Below, piece by piece: positions 1 to 5,506 of a stretch of 5,506 bases of DNA. Numbering within the stretch: the stretch's first letter is position 1; the number at the start of each line of letters is the position of its first letter. The DNA is from Clostridiaceae bacterium. Lineage in GTDB: Bacteria; Bacillota_A; Clostridia; Acetivibrionales; Acetivibrionaceae. Below the pieces are notes generated by a model. The model made no database searches, was not told where the DNA came from, and saw nothing but the letters and a program-made list of their open reading frames with translations. Location: contig JAAZCB010000363.1 of the NCBI GenBank assembly GCA_012513545.1, positions 1 through 5,506 on the forward strand. The letters are read 5' to 3'. The translations under genes and the position numbers were made by a program.

Positions 1-1
1 C

Positions 2-181
2 GAGGGGCATTTCCACGTATGGGCTGATATACGTGAAAAAAATGGTGATATAGAGGTAAGAGTTTTAGACCCAAATAAAAGAGTATTTTGTTCAGATTGG
101 CATAAATTAGAAGATATGCTTGATGTTGATTATGGTCATGCGGTAAAATTTTACATTTATAAAAATAAAAAAAGTGATTAA
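2..181 (+). CDS. C-terminal fragment of an unidentified protein (5' end outside window)
   Basis: An open frame runs in from the left edge for 59 codons and stops at TAA 179-181. The gene's start is outside the window. The fragment begins EGHFHVWADI and continues through VRVLDPNKRVF to a Lys-rich end. A His-containing strand (His3 and His5 of the fragment) followed about 18-20 residues later by a strand ending Leu-Asp-Pro-Asn resembles the His...Asp half of papain-like or transglutaminase-like cysteine peptidases and of some papain-fold toxins. The Cys half would lie upstream, so this is only a guess. The codon pattern is normal for the window, and the stop is followed at once by the SD of the next gene, which supports a real coding end. 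The next gene starts 12 bases later, so the two are probably co-transcribed. Confidence is fair that it codes and low for any function. Confidence 0.7.
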   Translation, partial: EGHFHVWADIREKNGDIEVRVLDPNKRVFCSDWHKLEDMLDVDYGHAVKFYIYKNKKSD

Positions 182-188
182 AGGGGTG
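181..188 (+). promoter_or_regulatory. Ribosome binding site for the GTG-started lipoprotein gene
   Basis: AAGGGGTG begins at the last base of the upstream stop codon and ends 5 bases before GTG 194. It is a good match to the anti-SD complement and supports the non-ATG start. No in-frame ATG in this stretch would keep the complete signal peptide. Confidence 0.7.
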
Positions 189-193
189 TCATT

Positions 194-1705
194 GTGTTCA
201 ATACCGGATTTAAAATTAGTATTATTGCAAAAATATTGATAATAGTTATTTCTGTTCAGATTATGACAGGCTGTGTAGATTATGATACAGGAGAACAAAA
301 AGATTATGGAAGTAAAAAAACAACTGGTGAAGGAGTGAATAAAGATATGTCTGAAAACCCTTTGATGGGTCAATCTATTTTGGGAAATACTAACGGAAAC
401 ATTGTAAATCAAGGGCATGCTGTATTTGATGGACAATGGATATATATCACTACACCTGAAGATGTTTATGAAGGCAGAGTAATCAGCAAGTATAATAAAG
501 AAAGTATGGAAAGAGTTGTTATATGTGATGATGATACAAGATATAAAAAAAATTTGAATATTGTAAATGAATGGTTGTATTATTCTGGCGAAGATGGAAT
601 TTATAGAATCAAGAATGATGGAAATAGCAAAGAAAGAATTTCTGATTTAATTCCTGAAGAGATGATTATAGCAGCTGAATGGATATACTGTTTAGCAGGA
701 GGTGGTGTTTATAGAATAAAGCTTGATGGAAAAGAAATAATAAATCTTTATGAGGATTGGAACCCTTGTTATTTAAACATATTTAATAATTGGGTATATT
801 TTTATACCAACACAGAAGGGAAAGAAGGTATCTATAGGATAAAAACAGATGGATCTATACATGAGAAATTAAGTGATGATACAACCTATAGTATTAATGT
901 AAGCAATGGCAAAATATATTATATCCCATCATCACGTTCAATGTATTCTATGAACCTTGATGGAACAGATAAAAAAGAATTTATTAAGAGTGACAATATG
1001 ATACTAATGAATAACATTAATGTAGAAGAAAATTGGATTTACTATGTAGACTCCCCAGCTGTTATGAGAATAAATAAAGAGTCGACTCAAAAAGAGAAAA
1101 TAAAGGAATGTGACGCAAGAGGCATTGTTTTAGTAGATGAATGGATATTCTATTGCACGATGGAACGAAGTGGAGAAGCTGATGTATATGAATATCATAG
1201 AATAAAGAAAGACGGTTCAAGCTATGAAAAGATTAATAACACTGGCAATGGGAAAAGTCTTGAAAATAACACTGATCATAATAATGATATAGATTCAGTA
1301 ATTAATAATAACATGGATTCTTTAGCAGGTGCAAAGGCAGATTCATTTAATGAGGATGAGTTTATCAAACTTGTCATTAGAGAAAAAGTTAATTCTATTA
1401 ATAAAAATGAATTTAGTCGTATTGAAGAATATGTTGATTCTAAAAGCAATGCATATGAATATATGAAAAATCAATTTGAAGAATTGAAAGAGAAAAAAGT
1501 TGAATTGGAACTAGTTAATTTTCGGTTTATCAGTACAAATTTGATAGAAGAAACAGAGAAAGGATATATTAAAGAATTTACTATTCAGGAGAGTATTGTA
1601 TATAATTATTTTGATAATAAGGTTAAGGAGAATGTAAATAATGTAATTTATGTTGTAAGATACGATGCTTATTTAGATGAGTTTAAAGTTATAGACATGA
1701 AATGA
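194..1705 (+). CDS. Predicted lipoprotein: DUF5050-like beta-propeller modules plus TcaA-type NTF2-like C-terminal domain
   Basis: A 503-residue protein starting at GTG 194. Residues 8-23 are hydrophobic and lead to a lipobox, Met-Thr-Gly-Cys, with Cys27 as the predicted lipidated residue, so it should sit on the outer face of the membrane. Residues 28-75 are a polar linker. From about 75 to 355 there are seven modules, each opening with an aromatic W-[IVL]-[YF] motif (Trp82, Trp127, Trp163, Trp200, Lys240 as KIYY, Trp281, Trp317), spaced 36-45 residues. Several continue with YRIKxDG and a K-[IL]-S or similar turn. This is the DUF5050 pattern, and seven modules would suit a seven-bladed propeller (inference). 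An Asn-rich linker (about 355-386) leads to residues 387-503, which resemble the NTF2-like C-terminal domain of TcaA/YvbJ-type envelope proteins: an N-terminal helix (DEFIKLVIREKVNSIN), a helix after SNAYEYM, then strands ending VVRYDAYLDEFKVIDM. It likely binds a ligand or senses the envelope. No catalytic residues are apparent. It lies 12 bases downstream of the truncated gene, probably in the same transcript. Confidence 0.85.
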   Translation: MFNTGFKISIIAKILIIVISVQIMTGCVDYDTGEQKDYGSKKTTGEGVNKDMSENPLMGQSILGNTNGNIVNQGHAVFDGQWIYITTPEDVYEGRVISKYNKESMERVVICDDDTRYKKNLNIVNEWLYYSGEDGIYRIKNDGNSKERISDLIPEEMIIAAEWIYCLAGGGVYRIKLDGKEIINLYEDWNPCYLNIFNNWVYFYTNTEGKEGIYRIKTDGSIHEKLSDDTTYSINVSNGKIYYIPSSRSMYSMNLDGTDKKEFIKSDNMILMNNINVEENWIYYVDSPAVMRINKESTQKEKIKECDARGIVLVDEWIFYCTMERSGEADVYEYHRIKKDGSSYEKINNTGNGKSLENNTDHNNDIDSVINNNMDSLAGAKADSFNEDEFIKLVIREKVNSINKNEFSRIEEYVDSKSNAYEYMKNQFEELKEKKVELELVNFRFISTNLIEETEKGYIKEFTIQESIVYNYFDNKVKENVNNVIYVVRYDAYLDEFKVIDMK

Positions 1706-1784
1706 TTATGTTGAGATGTTAAATAGAGTTAAAGAATACCAACATGTAAACCTTGCTAACTAAATAATGTAATGATTTTTGGTG

Positions 1785-1815
1785 TTGAGGATATAAAAAA
1801 ATGTAAGGCTAAAAT
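1785..1815 (+). promoter_or_regulatory. Weak candidate sigma-A promoter for the stalk-domain operon
   Basis: TTGAGG (1785-1790, four of six matches to TTGACA) and TAAAAT (1810-1815, five of six to TATAAT) are separated by 19 bases, longer than the preferred 17. There is no extended -10 element. In such AT-rich DNA chance matches are common. Position is the main support: it lies in the only long gap upstream of the two coupled genes. Transcription would have to start close to the SD at 1830, giving a very short leader. Confidence 0.2.
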
Positions 1816-1829
1816 TTTTTTGATAATAT

Positions 1830-1835
1830 GGGGGG
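1830..1835 (+). promoter_or_regulatory. Ribosome binding site deciding the start at 1844
   Basis: A run of six G bases ends 8 bases before ATG 1844. It is the only SD-like sequence near the possible starts of this gene. The upstream in-frame ATG at 1772 has none, so the choice falls on 1844, where a textbook signal peptide begins. Confidence 0.7.
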
Positions 1836-1843
1836 ATTTAGAA

Positions 1844-2617
1844 ATGAAAAAAATATTATTATTTATAACAGTTATCTTTATTATGATAACACTATTTTCT
1901 ACAGTATCTACTGCTGTTGAGATGCCGCTTCGTGTAGTGGTTAATGGAACTAGGCTTGATTTTCCTGATGCAAAACCTTTTATAGATACATATGGGAGAA
2001 CTCAAACACCGGCAAGATTTATCGGTGAAGCATTGGGCGCAACAGTTACATGGGATGGCAAAGAACAGAAGGCTGTATTTGTTTTGAATGGCAAAAAACT
2101 GGTCTTATATATTGGGAAAAAAGAATATGACCTGGATGGGCAAAAAAAACAAATGGATACCGCTGCTTTGTTGCAAGACGGAAGGACATATGTGCCGGCT
2201 CGATATGTAGCAGAAGCATTTGGAGCTACTGTAAGGTGGGATAGTGCAATTAGGACGGTTTATGTGGATGTAAATGGCAAGTCTACGTCTGCTCCTACGC
2301 CACAAACTACTAAAGACCCTATAACAGGCTGGATTGAGGTTGAAACAAATGTAGTTGATGTTGAGTATAGAATGTCTATTGATTGGGATCCTGATTCAAC
2401 GATCTTAAATGAAAGATATGACGCTGCAGAAAAAATGTTTGAAGAGAAATACGGTCAAGCTATTGCAAAGGAGGTATTCCAATATTTAAGACAAAAGCAA
2501 TCAAGAACGGATAAACTATCAAGGAGACAATACAAATTAGGTAATAAAATAGTTACTGCTGAAGCATGGGATATCTCGATTATGCTTAAGGTATGGAAGG
2601 AAGGAGTAGTGTTTTAA
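1844..2617 (+). CDS. Secreted copper-amine-oxidase-N ('stalk') domain protein with unrecognised C-terminal region
   Basis: A 257-residue protein. Residues 1-24 form a Sec signal peptide: two Lys, a long hydrophobic core and a likely cut after Ser-Thr-Ala24. Residues 29-145 match the copper amine oxidase N-terminal domain family (PF07833, common in clostridial and Paenibacillus surface proteins). They begin VVVNGTRLDF and contain two copies of the hallmark: PARFIGEALGATVTWD from residue 56 and PARYVAEAFGATVRWD from residue 118, the latter after DGRTYV. Despite the family name, the oxidase catalytic domain is absent and no copper site is evident. In these bacteria the domain is thought to be an extracellular structural or binding module. 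A Ser/Thr/Pro linker (about 147-160) leads to residues 161-257, which I do not recognise: a strand-like start (WIEVETNVVDVEYRMSIDWD), then charged helices (RYDAAEKMFEEKYGQAIAKE). The start at 1844 is chosen over ATG 1772 because of the SD and signal peptide. The stop overlaps the next ATG, so this gene is translationally coupled to the 873-residue protein and probably works with it. Confidence 0.88.
   Translation: MKKILLFITVIFIMITLFSTVSTAVEMPLRVVVNGTRLDFPDAKPFIDTYGRTQTPARFIGEALGATVTWDGKEQKAVFVLNGKKLVLYIGKKEYDLDGQKKQMDTAALLQDGRTYVPARYVAEAFGATVRWDSAIRTVYVDVNGKSTSAPTPQTTKDPITGWIEVETNVVDVEYRMSIDWDPDSTILNERYDAAEKMFEEKYGQAIAKEVFQYLRQKQSRTDKLSRRQYKLGNKIVTAEAWDISIMLKVWKEGVVF
2601..2606 (+). promoter_or_regulatory. 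Ribosome binding site inside the stalk gene, deciding the start at 2617
   Basis: AAGGAG lies 10 bases before ATG 2617, within the last codons of the preceding gene. An in-frame ATG at 2593 would add eight residues (MEGRSSVL) but has only AAGG directly against it. Starting at 2617 gives a normal signal peptide (MRKSIVIILTLLIL...) and a TAATG stop/start overlap. Confidence 0.7.
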
Positions 2618-5238
2618 TGAGAAAAAGCATTGTTATTATTTTAACGCTTTTAATATTAACCGCTACTACCAATGCAGCAGAAGAATTGTCACGCGAGAAG
2701 ATTGTAAAGTTAGCCAATAGAGAAATCATAGAATTGGGCTTGCTAAAATATGATTATTTTAAAGAAACTAACGTGTGTGAGAAATCATTATCGACAAAAG
2801 CATATTCTTCAGGTCCAAGAGACTTCATTGTCTATGGAGATCCACATGGTGACTTTAAAGAAAATAAATATCGGTATTTAGGTTATACAATGTCTGATGC
2901 AAACTTTACCAATTATGATTTTCCAAATGACGTAACTTCAACAATAGGGTTATGGGATAGAAACTGGGTTTTAGATCCAGCAAATAACTCCTTAACTATA
3001 GACAGGGCAGAAGTTAAGGGTGGTGATAAATTCAATAACAAACCGATTTTTGAAGAAAGTATACGATTAGGACTAAAACAGATATCAAGAACAAATCAAG
3101 ATGGGTCTTTATTAGATTTTCCGGAGGATAAATTAAATACAAGAGAATGGCACAAGTATGTTCATGTATATCAGCCTCCTACAAGTGTAAGCTGGGGCTG
3201 TGGAATTATGTTTCATAATTCATCAGGTAAACAGATTAATTATTTGACTGTTCCAATGTCTCCAGTAGGTCTTAGAGGTGATATTGATGCACAATTTGAG
3301 GATTTGCCTTCAAGTGTAACGTCAGGGGACAAAGTACAAGTAGGCATTGTAGTTAACTCAACTTTTAATAGAGACCTTACAAAAACATTAGGAAATGCTC
3401 CTTTGTTTGCATGGAAAATAACTAATAAAGCAACAAATACACCGATAACAACTGTTACATATAAAGGGCATTCAGATAAACCGTCTGAAAATCTCGATAT
3501 ACCAGCTAATGGAGAAAGATTACTTTATGCAGAGTTTATTATGCCAAATAGCGACGTGAACATAAAGTTTGAAATAAATAAAGATGGAAGTGTCCCGGTT
3601 GAATTCGTTCTTGACAATAATATTCTTGATTCCGGTAATGCAATAAAAGCTGTATCTCCTATAAACACAACAGGAATGTTTGAATTAGACTATAATGTTT
3701 TGAGTAAAAAGGTAAACTTTTCACTGGCAAATGGTGCTGATATAGAAGCAGATTTAGAAGCACCAAGAGGCAATTTATATGGAAATGCATGGGGTACCAT
3801 AAATATCAATAATGAGACACCTGATATATATAATGCTTCATCATTTAATGTCACGGGCAGGAATGTTACTGAACCTGCCGGTAGAATTATAAAGCATCCA
3901 AGGATCAGTACTACAATATATAGAAAAGATGCAACTTACGACTCGACAACCGGAAAATTTGATGATCCTAAAAACAGAAAGTGGCTGAACAAAACAAACC
4001 CGAAGACAAGAAATGGCATTATTAAATTTAGAGGTACTGCTTACGGGAAATATGAAGATTATGTAACCAGAAGGAAACTGGATGGAAGTACATATACTGA
4101 AAGAATAACGGGAACAACTAGTGCGGCTTTTAATTCCGGCACAGATACAAGAATTATTAATACATACATATACAATGGTATGCCCACAATTACACCAAAG
4201 GTATTTGAAAACAAGATTGATGATAACACAATAAGCAATCTTGAGAAAAAACTGTGGTGGACAAGCGAACCATATAAATTTAATGTAATTCGATGGATGT
4301 GCCATCAAAACGAAGATAATTCATTATATGACTGGACAACAGTACCTGGACAATATCAACGTACTTTTACACAGCAAAATATCGGGATAATTGAATGGGA
4401 GTCTGAAAGTACCCTTGCAAATAACTATAAACATAGCAGAGAGGCTGCAAGGAGAAGGGATTATCAGAAGTCTGAATATGACAAAGCAGTATTTGCTTCA
4501 GATACGGACTTTAAGAATGTTGATTACCCGATTAAATCCGGCTATTATTTTAATCCAACAGGAACATATACATTTTCAGTTGAAACAGTTACATATAAAC
4601 CTACGCAGGCAGATACTAAAGAGCATAAAGACCTTGTAGATGCTGTAGTTAAATCATTCCGCTACGAGACAGACTTAATGTACATAAACAGTTATAAAGA
4701 GCCTGTAAATATACAAAATGAACTATTGCCCAGGAGCGGAAATAATTATGGGAGACGTCCTGCATCATTGACAGCTGAAGACCCAACAGGGGTGGATGGA
4801 GTTGTCCTCTTAAATGTATTGGACAGAAACGACAGCGGTTCAAGGTATTCCAAAAAAGTTGAAGTGCTCCAGCATTCAGAGAATAGTGGAGAATATACTC
4901 ACGAATTCTGGAAGGAAATCCTTGAGGGTTATGAAGAGTCAGGAACAATTGAGAGTAAAAACAATTTTAAATACAGAGAGTACATAAAAAATGGGCAGAA
5001 CATTTACAAAATCACCGAAAAAACAAATGTTACAATTCAGATCAATCCTGAAAACAGGTATGTTTATACGCATGCTCATATGCCAAATGGAAAGTATACC
5101 GTAAAAGTGTGGATTGGAGATATTGAATTATCCGGTTCAAACAACGAATATAAAAAGCTCGGTGCATTGAAAGGAATATCACAGTTAGATGAAATAGAAG
5201 TATCAGTAAAAGGCTCAATGTATGATGATGCGAATTAG
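2617..5238 (+). CDS. Large secreted protein, probable DUF5704 / Athe_2463-like family, function unknown
   Basis: An 873-residue protein with a Sec signal peptide (MRKSIVIILTLLIL..., likely cut near Thr-Asn-Ala-Ala at about 19-22). No lipobox, sortase motif or later transmembrane segment is seen, so it should be released or held by non-covalent contacts. Residues 60-221 form a Trp/Tyr-rich block with RYLGYTMSDANF and SWGCGIMF. Residues 222-348 look like an Ig-like or CARDB-type beta domain (DLPSSVTSGDKVQVGIVVNS). The middle, about 349-600, is rich in Thr, Asn and Tyr and resembles beta-rich surface proteins. Residues 600-640 are a charged helix (REAARRRDYQKSEYDKA). A compact segment at 642-690 (GYYFNPTGTYTFSVETVTYK, then SFRYETDLMYIN) and the tail (THAHMPNGKYTVKVWIGDIE ... 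GSMYDDAN) recall DUF5704/Athe_2463 proteins of clostridia. That match is from memory and unverified. There are only three Cys (54, 195, 562). No hydrolase or transferase signature was recognised. Translation is coupled to the stalk-domain gene by the TAATG overlap, which suggests a joint extracellular assembly. The frame is intact, with no frameshift. Confidence 0.85.
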   Translation: MRKSIVIILTLLILTATTNAAEELSREKIVKLANREIIELGLLKYDYFKETNVCEKSLSTKAYSSGPRDFIVYGDPHGDFKENKYRYLGYTMSDANFTNYDFPNDVTSTIGLWDRNWVLDPANNSLTIDRAEVKGGDKFNNKPIFEESIRLGLKQISRTNQDGSLLDFPEDKLNTREWHKYVHVYQPPTSVSWGCGIMFHNSSGKQINYLTVPMSPVGLRGDIDAQFEDLPSSVTSGDKVQVGIVVNSTFNRDLTKTLGNAPLFAWKITNKATNTPITTVTYKGHSDKPSENLDIPANGERLLYAEFIMPNSDVNIKFEINKDGSVPVEFVLDNNILDSGNAIKAVSPINTTGMFELDYNVLSKKVNFSLANGADIEADLEAPRGNLYGNAWGTININNETPDIYNASSFNVTGRNVTEPAGRIIKHPRISTTIYRKDATYDSTTGKFDDPKNRKWLNKTNPKTRNGIIKFRGTAYGKYEDYVTRRKLDGSTYTERITGTTSAAFNSGTDTRIINTYIYNGMPTITPKVFENKIDDNTISNLEKKLWWTSEPYKFNVIRWMCHQNEDNSLYDWTTVPGQYQRTFTQQNIGIIEWESESTLANNYKHSREAARRRDYQKSEYDKAVFASDTDFKNVDYPIKSGYYFNPTGTYTFSVETVTYKPTQADTKEHKDLVDAVVKSFRYETDLMYINSYKEPVNIQNELLPRSGNNYGRRPASLTAEDPTGVDGVVLLNVLDRNDSGSRYSKKVEVLQHSENSGEYTHEFWKEILEGYEESGTIESKNNFKYREYIKNGQNIYKITEKTNVTIQINPENRYVYTHAHMPNGKYTVKVWIGDIELSGSNNEYKKLGALKGISQLDEIEVSVKGSMYDDAN

Positions 5239-5285
5239 TAAATGATAAATAATGATTATAAACTTATAGACTTGACTTGTTGAAT

Positions 5286-5291
5286 AGGAGG
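5286..5291 (+). promoter_or_regulatory. Strong ribosome binding site for the last gene
   Basis: AGGAGG, followed by two more G, sits 6 bases before ATG 5298. It is the best SD in the window and fixes the start of the truncated last gene. The 59-base gap before that ATG holds no convincing promoter or terminator, so read-through from the upstream operon is likely. Confidence 0.75.
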
Positions 5292-5297
5292 GGAAAT

Positions 5298-5506
5298 ATG
5301 ACTAATGAAAGACGAATTGTTGATTTTAAGCAATTATCGAGTGAATTACTTGCAAGATGGATTAAAGAAAGGAAGTATCTAAGAGAAGAAACAAAAAGGA
5401 TACTGTTTGACATCGGCTGTGAGTGTTCAGGTGAAATAAGTGTTCTTTATGATATAAATAAAGCAATAGTTAGCAAACAGGAATCTTGTATAGAGCTAGA
5501 TGGTAG
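5298..5506 (+). CDS. N-terminal fragment of an unidentified, probably cytoplasmic protein (3' end outside window)
   Basis: ATG 5298 opens a frame that stays open for 69 codons to the window edge. The fragment begins MTNERRIVDFKQLSSELLAR, continues with a very basic stretch (WIKERKYLREETKR) and then ILFDIGCECSGEISVLYDIN. There is no signal peptide or hydrophobic segment, unlike the three genes before it, so a cytoplasmic protein is expected. The first 35 or so residues look like one long amphipathic, charged helix. Cys41 and Cys43 form a single Cys-x-Cys pair, and a third Cys follows at position 64. This is too little to call a metal site. It lies 59 bases after the 873-residue protein gene in the same orientation and may be part of the same transcript. 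I do not recognise the family. Confidence in coding rests on the excellent SD and uninterrupted frame. Confidence 0.75.
   Translation, partial: MTNERRIVDFKQLSSELLARWIKERKYLREETKRILFDIGCECSGEISVLYDINKAIVSKQESCIELDG

Larger units (their letters stand above)
1706..1843. other. Intergenic gap of 138 bases
   Basis: An AT-rich spacer between the lipoprotein gene and the stalk-domain gene. An in-frame ATG at 1772 would add 24 residues (MIFGVEDIKK...) to the next protein, but it lacks an SD and would place charged sequence before the signal peptide, so I treat it as non-coding. ATGTTG at 1708-1713 can pair with CAACAT at 1740-1745, but the 26-base loop, AT-rich stem and missing T-run do not make a terminator. 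A transcription start for the downstream genes could lie here. Confidence 0.5.

Noticed and set aside
1708..1745. Inverted repeat ATGTTG / CAACAT after the lipoprotein stop, a possible terminator.
   Set aside because: The stem is six mostly A/T pairs with a 26-base loop and no following T-run, so it is not an intrinsic terminator.
1930..2276. Copper amine oxidase activity suggested by the domain family name.
   Set aside because: Only the N-terminal stalk-type domain is present. The catalytic domain with its topaquinone Tyr and copper His residues is missing in this 257-residue protein.
2833..2859. GDPHGDF motif (residues 74-80 of the large protein), similar to the GDIHG signature of calcineurin-like phosphoesterases.
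   Set aside because: The other metallophosphatase motifs (GDxVDRG, GNHE, later His motifs) are absent, and the surrounding sequence is that of a secreted beta-rich protein. It is a chance resemblance.
3841..4308. A 155-codon reverse-strand open frame.
   Set aside because: It lies wholly inside the large secreted protein gene, has a Cys/Ile/Phe/Ser-rich composition typical of antisense reading and lacks a convincing SD. The same applies to the reverse-strand frames at 107-436, 2105-2305 and 4649-4948 and the forward frame at 4391-4639.
5272..5300. TTGACT at 5272-5277 as a -35 element for the last gene.
   Set aside because: At 17 bases spacing the -10 position would fall on the start codon region (AATATG at 5295-5300), so it cannot drive a transcript containing the SD.

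Overview
The window is AT-rich (roughly two thirds A+T by eye) with strong Shine-Dalgarno (SD) sequences, short intergenic gaps and all genes on the + strand. Protein types point to a Gram-positive Bacillota genome, most likely class Clostridia: a lipoprotein with DUF5050-like WIYY/YRIKxDG modules and a TcaA-type C-terminal domain, a copper-amine-oxidase-N ('stalk') domain protein, and a large secreted protein resembling the DUF5704/Athe_2463 group of clostridia such as Acetivibrio and Caldicellulosiruptor. The genus-level suggestion rests on memory of protein families, not on a search.

Layout: (1) 2-181, the last 59 codons of a gene that begins outside the window. (2) 194-1705, a 503-residue predicted lipoprotein, 12 bases downstream, with seven WIYY-type modules that could form a beta-propeller, an Asn-rich linker and an NTF2-like tail. 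(3) 1706-1843, a 138-base gap with at most a weak promoter candidate. (4) 1844-2617, a 257-residue secreted stalk-domain protein with an unrecognised helical C-terminal part. (5) 2617-5238, an 873-residue secreted protein whose ATG overlaps the previous stop by one base (TAATG). (6) 5239-5297, a short gap. (7) 5298 to the window end, the start of a charged, probably cytoplasmic protein behind a near-perfect SD.

Three consecutive complete genes encode exported proteins, so the region reads as a cell-envelope or surface module. The stalk protein and the 873-residue protein are very probably co-translated and may form one extracellular assembly. The lipoprotein would be anchored to the outer face of the membrane and may belong to the transcription unit of the truncated upstream gene. 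No enzymatic activity can be assigned to any complete gene. No tRNA, rRNA, CRISPR array, insertion sequence, long repeat or convincing intrinsic terminator was seen.
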